DNA of 5,751 nucleotides from Pseudomonadota bacterium. GTDB lineage: Bacteria > Myxococcota_A > Polyangia > Haliangiales > Haliangiaceae. The number at the start of each line of letters is the position of its first letter. Within the stretch, counting starts at the first letter, position 1. The notes beneath the pieces are model-generated. The model was not told the origin of the DNA. It searched no databases and saw only the letters and a program-made list of their open reading frames with translations. A program made the position numbers and the translations under genes. The stretch lies in NCBI GenBank assembly GCA_023430775.1, contig JAEYYY010000535.1, forward strand, positions 1-5,751. The letters are read 5' to 3'. Below are positions 1 to 5,751 of the stretch, piece after piece.

Positions 1-222
1 GATCAGACCAGCACCACGACGACGGCGCTCGGCTATGGCCTCGCCGTCGGCGTGTGGGTCAACCGCCACTTCCAGCTCAGCGCGTCGGCTGCGAATAACC
101 TGCTGGTGTTCGAGAAGGTCCGTCAGGAGATGGGCCCGATGAACGTGCTGGTGACGAGCCGCACCACGATCGCGCTCGAATTCGACCCGACCGTGTTCGT
201 GATGGCGCACCTGTACCACTAA
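1..222 (+). CDS. 3' end of an unidentified gene, possible outer-membrane beta-barrel C-terminus
   Basis: The frame beginning at base 1 is open to a TAA at 220-222 and gives 73 residues; the start lies outside the window. I do not recognise the family. After a Thr-rich stretch (residues 3-7) come segments with strand-like alternation: residues 9-20 (LGYGLAVGVWVN), 24-35 (residues around FQLSASAANNLL), and two more near 49-58 and 60-72. Small or polar residues alternate with hydrophobic ones, as in transmembrane strands of outer-membrane barrels. The last residue is His and not the usual terminal Phe or Trp, so the barrel reading is only a guess. Codon use matches its neighbours. The stop is 9 bases before the mutY GTG in the same frame, and the stop codon's last base begins a hairpin, so translation of the two genes may be coupled. 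Confidence 0.6.
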   Translation, partial: DQTSTTTTALGYGLAVGVWVNRHFQLSASAANNLLVFEKVRQEMGPMNVLVTSRTTIALEFDPTVFVMAHLYH

Positions 223-242
223 GCTCTCGCGGTGCGAGAGCT
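222..242 (+). promoter_or_regulatory. Perfect inverted repeat spanning the upstream stop and the mutY start
   Basis: Bases 222-230 (AGCTCTCGC) are the exact reverse complement of 234-242 (GCGAGAGCT), separated by the triplet GGT at 231-233. As RNA this would be a 9-bp stem with six G-C pairs. It begins at the last base of the upstream TAA. The first two bases of the mutY GTG are in or at the loop and the third is the first base of the descending arm. No T-run follows, so it does not look like an intrinsic terminator. I infer that it could hide the mutY start unless a ribosome finishing the upstream gene melts it. Because the right arm is also coding, chance cannot be excluded. Confidence 0.5.
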
Positions 243-1458
243 CGCGCAGGCCGTCGTCACCCACTACCAGTCGGTGCGACGCGACCTGCCCTGGCGGCGG
301 ACCCGCGACCCGTACGCGATCTGGGTCAGCGAGGTGATGCTGCAGCAGACGCGGGTCGCCACGGTGATCCCGTACTGGGAGCGCTGGATGGCGAGGTTCC
401 CGACGGTGGCGGCACTCGCCACCGCGCCGCTCGACGACGTGCTCGCGGCGTGGGCGGGTCTCGGCTACTACTCGCGCGCGCGCAACCTGGCGAGCGGTGC
501 CAAGGAGATCGTGGCGCGCTGGGGCGGCCAGCTGCCGCGACGAGCGAGCGAGCTCCGCGAGGTCAAGGGCATCGGGCCGTACACGGCAGGTGCGATCGCC
601 TCGATCGCGCTCGGTGAACGGGCGCCGCTCGTCGATGGCAACGTCGCGCGTGTGCTGGCTCGCGTGTTCGCGATCGAGCACGACATCAAGTCGACCGCCG
701 GCACCAAGGCGCTGTGGCAAGCCGCCGGCGAGCTGATGACCGCGCTGCCCGAGGACACCGCGCCGGGAGATCTCAACCAGGGTCTGATGGAGCTCGGTGC
801 GACGCTCTGCTCGCCGACCTCGCCGCGGTGCCTGATCTGCCCGCTCGCCAAGCGCTGCCACGCGAACGCCGAGCGGCGCACCGACGAGCTGCCGGTGATC
901 GCCGCGCGCAAGAAGCCGTCCGAGCTGCCGATCCTCGCGCGCACGCTGGTGTGGATCGAGCGCGGCGACGAGATCGTGCTCGCGCGACGCAAGGCCGACG
1001 GTCTGTTCGGTGGGCTGTGGGAGCTGCCGGAGCGCGACCTCGCCGAACGGCTGGGTGCGCGGATCCTCGACGAGGCGGTGGCCCATCACGATCAGGTGCT
1101 GACGCATCGCCGGCTGCGCGTCACCGTCGTGCGCGGCACGCTGGATCGAGCGACCCGGTTGCTCGTTGCGGCGCACGATCCGGGCTACGATGCCGTTCGC
1201 CGCGTCGGGCTCGCCACGGCGAGCTCGCTCGGCATCGCAGCCGCAACCGCCGCGATCCTCACGCAGTATCAGGACACGCCATGGACCTCGACCCCAAAGC
1301 GCTCCAGCTCTTCACCGAGGGTTACACCAAGATCCTCGAAGGCATCGGCCGGCTCGGCTACGACGTCTCCGACGAGAACTTCGCGGAGACCGCGAAGCGC
1401 GCCGCGAAGGGCTTCCACGAGCTCGTCCACGACTCGCGGCAGGTCCAGACCGAAGTAG
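232..1458 (+). CDS. mutY: MutY, adenine DNA glycosylase (A:8-oxoG mismatch repair), with a probable run-on tail
   Basis: MutY removes adenine mispaired with 8-oxoguanine, preventing G:C to T:A transversions; it acts on chromosomal DNA in the cytoplasm. Residues 1-210 match the HhH-GPD glycosylase core: PW at 20-21, SEVMLQQT at 33-40 with the catalytic Glu34, the helix-hairpin-helix around VKGIGPYTAG (111-120), and the catalytic Asp135 in VDGNVARVLAR. Tyr117 stands where endonuclease III has its lyase Lys, as expected for a monofunctional enzyme. The iron-sulfur ligands are Cys193, 200, 203 and 209 (C-X6-C-X2-C-X5-C). Residues about 235-345 form the NUDIX-like 8-oxoG recognition domain, with LTH (290-292) where E. 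coli has FSH. GTG 232 is the first start after an in-frame stop and fits the family's N-terminus; no clear Shine-Dalgarno is seen. The family homology ends near residue 348. The remaining 58 or so residues read through folE out of frame and are about two thirds Ser, Arg and Thr, so the true functional end is probably close to 1280. Confidence 0.95.
   Translation: MRELAQAVVTHYQSVRRDLPWRRTRDPYAIWVSEVMLQQTRVATVIPYWERWMARFPTVAALATAPLDDVLAAWAGLGYYSRARNLASGAKEIVARWGGQLPRRASELREVKGIGPYTAGAIASIALGERAPLVDGNVARVLARVFAIEHDIKSTAGTKALWQAAGELMTALPEDTAPGDLNQGLMELGATLCSPTSPRCLICPLAKRCHANAERRTDELPVIAARKKPSELPILARTLVWIERGDEIVLARRKADGLFGGLWELPERDLAERLGARILDEAVAHHDQVLTHRRLRVTVVRGTLDRATRLLVAAHDPGYDAVRRVGLATASSLGIAAATAAILTQYQDTPWTSTPKRSSSSPRVTPRSSKASAGSATTSPTRTSRRPRSAPRRASTSSSTTRGRSRPK
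1271..1274 (+). promoter_or_regulatory. Ribosome binding site for folE
   Basis: AGGA lies six bases upstream of the ATG at 1281, inside the last family-like codons of mutY. It is what selects this ATG, because the folE frame stays open for hundreds of bases upstream without a stop. The residues encoded upstream in that frame do not resemble GTP cyclohydrolase. Confidence 0.6.
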
Positions 1459-1883
1459 ACGCGCTGCTCGCGAAGACGTTCCCGGCCAAGTACACCGAGA
1501 TGGTGATCAGCAAGCACAACACCGCGTTCGGTGTGTGCCCGCACCACCTGCTGCCGGTGATCTACCGGATCTCGATGGCGTACATCCCGACCAACAAGGT
1601 GCTCGGGTTGTCCAAGCTGTCGCGGCTGGCGCGGATGATCGCGCGCGGCCCGCGGCTGCAGGAGGACCTCACCCACGAGCTCGCCGACATCCTCCACGAG
1701 CAGCTCGCGAGCCAGGGCTCGGCGGTCTACATCGAGGGCCTGCACATGTGCATGGCGGCGCGCGGTGTGGGTGCGCACGAGGCGCGGCTCGTCACCTCCG
1801 GCGTGCGCGGTGTGTTCCTCGAGCTCGCAACCCGCGAAGAATTCATCAAGCTCGTGGTGTCGCCCCAGACCACGCTCGTCTAG
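1281..1883 (+). CDS. folE: GTP cyclohydrolase I (FolE type), divergent active-site loop
   Basis: This 200-residue protein belongs to the GTP cyclohydrolase I family, which converts GTP to 7,8-dihydroneopterin triphosphate and formate, the first step of folate and pterin synthesis; the enzyme is a cytoplasmic homodecamer. The zinc ligands correspond to Cys86 and His89 (in CPHHLLP, 86-92) and Cys157 (in HMCMAARGV, 155-163). The catalytic histidines are His88 and His155. Ser111-Lys112 in GLSKLSR, Arg115, Gln127-Glu128 and Arg161 match conserved GTP-pocket positions of the E. coli enzyme. Length fits the family. Two oddities: the usual CEHH is CPHH, losing the Glu next to the first zinc Cys, and the N-terminal TP-x-R signature is weak (residues 34-50). 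ATG 1281 is preceded by AGGA with a six-base spacer. The gene begins inside the mutY frame and is 36 bases upstream of the LRR gene, so cotranscription is likely. A related pterin enzyme with changed specificity is possible but less likely. Confidence 0.93.
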   Translation: MDLDPKALQLFTEGYTKILEGIGRLGYDVSDENFAETAKRAAKGFHELVHDSRQVQTEVDALLAKTFPAKYTEMVISKHNTAFGVCPHHLLPVIYRISMAYIPTNKVLGLSKLSRLARMIARGPRLQEDLTHELADILHEQLASQGSAVYIEGLHMCMAARGVGAHEARLVTSGVRGVFLELATREEFIKLVVSPQTTLV

Positions 1884-1911
1884 GTGGCAACCAGGCGCGG
1901 CTCGCGTTGTC

Positions 1912-1916
1912 GGAGG
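1912..1916 (+). promoter_or_regulatory. Ribosome binding site for the LRR lipoprotein
   Basis: GGAGG lies just before ATG 1920, within the run GGAGGGG at 1912-1918. The spacer from GGAGG is only three bases, shorter than usual, but the purine run is strong. The ATG also gives a textbook lipoprotein signal, which together favour 1920 over the in-frame GTG at 1884. Confidence 0.55.
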
Positions 1917-1919
1917 GGC

Positions 1920-3734
1920 ATGCGCCTGGCAGCCCTGCTCCTGATCGCGGCCTGCTCGCACCCCCGGCCAGCACCGATCACGCCCGCGAAGCCGGCGCCC
2001 ATCCCGGTCGTGCCGCTGCCGCCACCGCCCTCGAAGGTGGCCGATGCCAGGTGGCCGGTGCCGATGCGGGTGATGACGTGGAGCGTGAACGGCGTCGAGC
2101 AGCTCGGCACGCTGCCGGATGCGCCGCCCGCGAGCTTCCCGGCGTTGTGGTTCGTCGAGCCGACGCGCCGCCTCGACGCCGACGGCATGGCGAAGCTGAT
2201 GCGCACGCTGCGCGAGGACAAGGTGCCCGGGCTGTCGCTGCACGGGCAACCGGTGAGCCTGCTCGGCGCCGTGGTCGACCTGCCGGATCTGAAAGCGCTC
2301 GTCCTCGACGACATGCCGGTGCTGTCGAACGATCTGGTGTTCACGCTGCCCGCGCTCGAGCGGCTGTTCCTCGCGCGCACCCAGATCGATGACCGCGCCG
2401 TCGAGGCGATCAAGCGCCATCCCGCGCTGCGCGTGCTCGACCTCGAGGACTCCGCGCTGACCGACAAGGGTCTCGCCGAGCTGACGGCGCTGAAGGATCT
2501 GCACGCGCTCAACGTCGCCGGCACGCGGATCACCGACGCCGGTGGCGCGGCGCTCGGCAACTTCAGCAAGCTCTCGATCCTCGATGTCGGTGGTACCAAG
2601 ATCGGCCCGAAGACGATCGATGCGATCGCGAGGCTCGCGCTGACCGAGCTGTTCATCGATCACACGCACGCCGGCAAGGAGATCGCGAAGCTCGCGGTCT
2701 ACGCTCCCGGGATCGCGCGCTTCGACGCCTCCAACCTCGCCGCGTACAAGCCGACGGACGCCGATGTCGAGTGGCTGGCGAAGGCGCCGAACCTCGTCGA
2801 GGTCGGGCTGTCGGGCGCGAAGGTGCACGACAAGCTCGTGCTCGCGATCGTGCAGAGGCCGAACCTGCGCGAGATCAAGCTCGCGAGCACCGAGATCAAG
2901 ACGGCGATCCCGGCGATCGCGAAGCTGACCAGGCTCGAGGAGGTCGACCTCGCGAACCTCCCGGTCGACGATGCCGTCGGTGCCGCGCTGATCGCGATGC
3001 CGCGAATGCGCGTGCTGCGGCTCGACGGCACGGCGATCACCGATGCGGCGCTGAAGTCACCCGGGGCTGCGCTGGTCGAGCTCTACGTCTCGAAGACCAA
3101 GGTCACCGATGCGGGGCTCGCGATCCTCGATGCCACTCCCAAGCTCGAGGCACTCGGGCTCGGCGATCTCGGCGTCACCGATGTCACCATCGCGAGGATC
3201 GTCAAGCTGCGGGCGCTGCACACGCTCGTGCTGTCGAAGGCCGGCGCATCGCCGAAGTCGCTGGCGACGCTCGGCACGCTGACCGAGCTCGGCCGGCTGT
3301 ATCTCGACGATACCCGCACCGACGACGACACGATGACGGCGCTCGCGAGCCTGCGCGAGCTGCGCGCGTTCCACCTCGCCGGCACCAGCGTGTCCGATGC
3401 ATCGCTGCCGATCCTGCGCAGCTTCCGCCAGCTCGACGAGCTGACGCTCGGCGACACCCGGATGACCAGGGCCGCGGCCAACCTCGATGCCTGGCCGCAG
3501 CTGCGCACGCTGTCGCTGTTCGGGCTCGAGATCCGCGATCCCGAGCTGCCGTCGATCCTGCGGCGCGGCTCGCTGGTCACGCTCGATCTGTCGGCGACCG
3601 ACATCACCGATCCGACGCCGCTGATGGCGATGCCGAACCTCAGGCTCCTCGGCCTGTCGAACACGCTGCTCTCGCCGGCCGGTCAGACCGCGATCAAGAG
3701 CTTCGCGACCAGGGGCATCGAGGTCGTTCGCTAG
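1920..3734 (+). CDS. Leucine-rich-repeat lipoprotein, about 20 tandem repeats
   Basis: This 604-residue protein starts with a short signal, MRLAALLLIAAC, whose LIAAC is a good lipobox with lipid attachment at Cys12. A Pro/Ala-rich linker follows (about 13-40). From about residue 124 to 598 the protein is built of leucine-rich repeats, mostly 24 residues long, with the pattern LxxLxLxxTxITDxxLxxL. Repeats begin at residues 146, 170, 194, 218, 241, 265, 292, 316, 339, 363, 385, 409, 433, 457, 481, 505, 528, 552 and 574. A weaker one precedes at 124, and possibly another near 100. The repeat starting at 265 has about 27 residues and is irregular. Such solenoids usually bind proteins; the partner is unknown and no catalytic domain is seen. 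The lipoprotein signal predicts an envelope location, outer or inner membrane undecided; Ser13 after the Cys is compatible with outer-membrane sorting in enterobacteria, but that rule may not hold here. An in-frame GTG at 1884, directly after the folE stop, would add 12 Arg-rich residues and is a less likely start. Confidence 0.92.
   Translation: MRLAALLLIAACSHPRPAPITPAKPAPIPVVPLPPPPSKVADARWPVPMRVMTWSVNGVEQLGTLPDAPPASFPALWFVEPTRRLDADGMAKLMRTLREDKVPGLSLHGQPVSLLGAVVDLPDLKALVLDDMPVLSNDLVFTLPALERLFLARTQIDDRAVEAIKRHPALRVLDLEDSALTDKGLAELTALKDLHALNVAGTRITDAGGAALGNFSKLSILDVGGTKIGPKTIDAIARLALTELFIDHTHAGKEIAKLAVYAPGIARFDASNLAAYKPTDADVEWLAKAPNLVEVGLSGAKVHDKLVLAIVQRPNLREIKLASTEIKTAIPAIAKLTRLEEVDLANLPVDDAVGAALIAMPRMRVLRLDGTAITDAALKSPGAALVELYVSKTKVTDAGLAILDATPKLEALGLGDLGVTDVTIARIVKLRALHTLVLSKAGASPKSLATLGTLTELGRLYLDDTRTDDDTMTALASLRELRAFHLAGTSVSDASLPILRSFRQLDELTLGDTRMTRAAANLDAWPQLRTLSLFGLEIRDPELPSILRRGSLVTLDLSATDITDPTPLMAMPNLRLLGLSNTLLSPAGQTAIKSFATRGIEVVR
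3731..3734. other. Shared CTAG: overlapping stop codons of two convergent genes
   Basis: The palindrome CTAG carries TAG for the plus-strand LRR gene at 3732-3734 and TAG for the minus-strand lipoprotein gene at 3733-3731. The two coding regions thus overlap by four bases, leaving no intergenic space. No stem followed by a T-run is visible on either strand near the junction, so any terminator must lie inside coding sequence or be factor-dependent. Confidence 0.95.
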
Positions 3735-5719
3735 TCGCCTTCGTCCTCCTCGGGCGGCGGCGGATCATCTTCTTCGGGCTTGGGCACCGCGACCGGATCG
3801 GTCTCGCCGCAGGTGTCGGGGATGACCTCGCCGGGCGTGAAGTCGGGACCGAGCGACAGCCCGGCGAGCAGCGCGTCGACGTCGAACACGGCGACGTGAC
3901 CGTCGAAGAACGACAGCGCGAGCTTCTTGCCATCGGCCGATGCCGCCGGTTCGAGCACGCCGGGCAGCGCGAGCGTGCGAACACCCTTGCCGGGTAGCCA
4001 CAGCGCGACGCGGTCGTCGAACACCACCACGATGTCCGGACGCTTCGGGAGGAACAGGATGTCCTCCGGCGAGACCGCGGCGACGTTCGCGAGTAGCTTG
4101 CCGGTCTTGCGGTCCCACAGCGCGAGGTCCTTGGTGTCGTAGGTGATCGCGCGCGTCCCGCCGGGCTCGATGACGCCGAAATCGAGCACCGCCTCGCACC
4201 GGGGCACCCGGATCGTCGACCGCGTCTTGCCGTCGAGCCCGACCACGGCGACGCGCCCGTCGAGCGAGATCAGGATCTCGCCGTCGGGATCGACCGCGAG
4301 CACCTCGGAGTCCGAGTTGTAGTCGAACAGCAGGTCCGGTGTGGTGGAGGCCTCGTTCTGCGCGCGACTGCCGCTCTTCGACGGAGCCGCGCGCGCCAGC
4401 ATCATCTTGTGGACGGAGTCCTGCTCGATGCTGAACACCAGCGCGCCGTCGCGCCCCATCCACCCGTCGCTCACCGTGGTGCCGAGCGCGAACGTGCGCG
4501 GCTTCGGATCACCGACGGTGTGGTAGTTGATGATGCTGCGCTCGTCGGTGCTCTTCGACGTCAGGTAGTGGCGCGGATCGTCGGAGCGGAACGCCTCGAT
4601 GTCGAAGCCGTCCTGGAGCGTCTCGCTGGCGGTCTGCTTGCCACCGTTCGAGGTCCACACCGTCGGCTCGTTGCCGGACAGCACCGTCCCGTCGTTGCCG
4701 ACCGCGAGATAGGACGCCTGCGGGGTCGACTTCGCCGGCGTGATGACGCCGGTGTCGAGATCGATGATGCGGAGCGAGCCGCTCGCCAGCGCGAACGCGC
4801 GGTTGTCGATCACGTGGAGCCCGGCGAGCGTGAGTTGCTTGTCGAGGATCGGGATGCGCTTCTTGATCTCGCCGCTCGGCAGGTCGTGGATGCGAATCTC
4901 CTGGCGGGCCGTGGTCAGCAGCTTCTTGCCGTTGTCGATCACCGCGAGCATGTCGATCTGCTCCTTGAGCGGGACGACCGCGCCGTTATCGGGATGCAGC
5001 TCCGCCATCCACACGCTCGACCGCGCGACGCGCATGATGTCGACGCCGTCGGCCGCGACCAGGTGGGTCACCGTGCCGCGCGGCAGATCGCGCTGGCCGT
5101 TGGTGACCACGTTGAAGCGCTTGACCTGACCCGTGCGCTCCGCGAGGAGGATCTCGCCGTGTGCCGAGAGCCGTCCCCAGCCGATCTGGGTGTCGAGGGT
5201 CGCCTTCACCGCGAACGTCTTGGGGTCGTAGATCGAGAGTGGCAGCCCGCGGCCGCTGATCGCGATCCCGCCGTCGGCCACCAGCACGGCGTGCGGCGCC
5301 GCGAACGACAGCGGCTTGGTGCGCGTCGGCAGGTTGACCGGTTTCGAATCGAAGGTCTTCGCGTCGAGGACGAAGGCGGCGGTCGTGGTCTCGATGTCGC
5401 GCGTCGCCAGGCCGACCGCGAGGATCCGGCCGTCGCCGAGATCGAGGAGGTCGGTGACGGTGCCCATCGGCAGCTTGAGGTCGCGGATCGGCTTGCCGGT
5501 GGTCAGATCGACCTGGAACACCCAGCCCGCGCTCCCTCCGAGCGTGGCGACGTTGCCGCTCGCGATCATCGTCCCCGCCGAGTGCGGGACGTGCCACGGC
5601 TCGACCAGGGTCTGCCACAGCAGACCCGGCATCCCGGGCACCGCGGGGGTGGTCGGTGTCGGCTTCGCGGTGGTGCCGCCCGAGCACGCACAAAGCGCCA
5701 GCAGGATGACGAGCTTCAC
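3731..5719 (-). CDS. Large predicted lipoprotein, probable beta-propeller (WD40/PQQ-like), acidic C-terminal tail
   Basis: This 662-residue protein begins MKLVILLALCACSGG, a lipoprotein signal with lipid attachment most likely at Cys12 (LCAC). A Thr/Pro-rich linker covers about 16-30. The body contains recurrent strand-turn-strand units resembling propeller blades: VFQVDLTTGKPIRDL (67-81), LSIYDPKTFAVKATL (161-175), IRIHDLPSGEIKKRI (275-289), LRIIDLDTGVITPA (316-329), LALWDRKTGKLLANV (532-546) and HVAVFDVD (608-615). A less regular stretch at about 350-460 carries no clear unit. No catalytic motif is visible; scaffold, ligand-binding or assembly roles are all possible. The tail (647-662) is almost wholly Pro, Glu and Asp. 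It is read as GTG at 5719-5717; an in-frame TAG lies only nine bases further upstream (5731-5729), so no earlier start exists. The ribosome site is weak. I do not recognise a named family, and the family assignment rests on the repeat pattern alone. Confidence 0.88.
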   Translation of the reverse strand: MKLVILLALCACSGGTTAKPTPTTPAVPGMPGLLWQTLVEPWHVPHSAGTMIASGNVATLGGSAGWVFQVDLTTGKPIRDLKLPMGTVTDLLDLGDGRILAVGLATRDIETTTAAFVLDAKTFDSKPVNLPTRTKPLSFAAPHAVLVADGGIAISGRGLPLSIYDPKTFAVKATLDTQIGWGRLSAHGEILLAERTGQVKRFNVVTNGQRDLPRGTVTHLVAADGVDIMRVARSSVWMAELHPDNGAVVPLKEQIDMLAVIDNGKKLLTTARQEIRIHDLPSGEIKKRIPILDKQLTLAGLHVIDNRAFALASGSLRIIDLDTGVITPAKSTPQASYLAVGNDGTVLSGNEPTVWTSNGGKQTASETLQDGFDIEAFRSDDPRHYLTSKSTDERSIINYHTVGDPKPRTFALGTTVSDGWMGRDGALVFSIEQDSVHKMMLARAAPSKSGSRAQNEASTTPDLLFDYNSDSEVLAVDPDGEILISLDGRVAVVGLDGKTRSTIRVPRCEAVLDFGVIEPGGTRAITYDTKDLALWDRKTGKLLANVAAVSPEDILFLPKRPDIVVVFDDRVALWLPGKGVRTLALPGVLEPAASADGKKLALSFFDGHVAVFDVDALLAGLSLGPDFTPGEVIPDTCGETDPVAVPKPEEDDPPPPEEDEGD

Positions 5720-5751
5720 TCGCTCACTCTATCATCGCGACGTGCGCGCCC
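5720..5751. other. Short region upstream of the minus-strand lipoprotein gene
   Basis: These 32 bases would hold the ribosome site and perhaps part of the promoter of the minus-strand gene. The minus-strand leader reads TAGAGTGAGCGA before the GTG, offering only a weak GAG-type Shine-Dalgarno. I see no convincing -10 or -35 element and no repeat. A GTG on the plus strand at 5742 could begin a divergent gene, but only ten bases remain and this cannot be supported. Confidence 0.3.

Noticed and set aside
1884..1919. GTG at 1884 as the start of the LRR lipoprotein
   Set aside because: It would place 12 Arg-rich residues before an already complete signal sequence, and ATG 1920 has a GGAGG directly upstream. 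It remains possible through coupling to the adjacent folE stop.
1166..2392. Plus-strand open frame of 408 codons crossing mutY, folE and the LRR gene
   Set aside because: The translation is Ala/Arg/Pro-rich with no domain and runs through three better-supported reading frames.
1269..2828. Long minus-strand open frame of 519 codons opposite folE and the LRR gene
   Set aside because: Its product is a compositionally biased string rich in Arg, Gln, Glu and His with no family resemblance, and the plus strand here encodes two well-supported proteins. It is a shadow caused by high GC.
3705..3738. Possible stem (GCGACC with GGTCGT, or GCGAC with GTCGC) at the convergent junction as a terminator
   Set aside because: The stems are only five or six pairs with loops of 11 or more bases, and no T-run follows on either strand, so a terminator is not supported.
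2771..3997. Plus-strand open frame running past the LRR stop into the convergent gene
   Set aside because: It is Arg/Ala-rich, out of frame with the LRR repeats, and its last part is antisense to the minus-strand lipoprotein gene. Its length matching two other open frames (408 codons) looks like coincidence.
4740..5129. Plus-strand open frame antisense to the minus-strand lipoprotein
   Set aside because: It is Ser/Arg/Met-rich with no family resemblance, no ribosome site that stands out, and it mirrors the codon pattern of the gene on the other strand.

Overview
The window is a gene-dense, very GC-rich bacterial chromosome segment. Its codons favour G or C at the third position, so long spurious open frames appear on both strands. 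The genes with recognisable families are housekeeping (mutY, folE). They sit beside two large predicted lipoproteins, one made of leucine-rich repeats and one probably a beta-propeller. This mix, together with the base composition, suggests a Gram-negative with a high-GC genome, perhaps a myxobacterium-like member of the former Deltaproteobacteria. That placement is an inference from style and not from a marker gene. I see no mobile element, CRISPR array, tRNA, rRNA or sign of recent transfer.

Layout: bases 1-222 hold the 3' end of a plus-strand gene of unknown name, with strand-like segments that could belong to an outer-membrane barrel. Nine bases after its stop comes mutY (adenine DNA glycosylase, GTG start at 232). 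A perfect 9-bp inverted repeat lies exactly across the upstream stop and the mutY start. mutY has no in-frame stop before folE begins. The mutY frame therefore runs on for 178 bases inside folE (GTP cyclohydrolase I, 1281-1883) before it meets a stop. A 604-residue lipoprotein with about 20 tandem 24-residue leucine-rich repeats follows after a 36-base gap (1920-3734). On the opposite strand, a 662-residue lipoprotein with repeated strand-turn units and an acidic proline-rich tail fills 3731-5719. It converges on the LRR gene so tightly that both stop codons share one CTAG.

How the genes relate: the four plus-strand genes are close enough to be one transcript, but I know of no pathway linking A:8-oxoG repair, pterin/folate synthesis and an LRR lipoprotein. 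The two lipoproteins are both probable envelope or periplasm-facing proteins without a recognised family name. No stretch over 300 bases lacks a gene. I do not see convincing evidence of a new biological system. The best leads are the start-site hairpin, the missing mutY stop, the divergent FolE active-site loop and the shared convergent stop.
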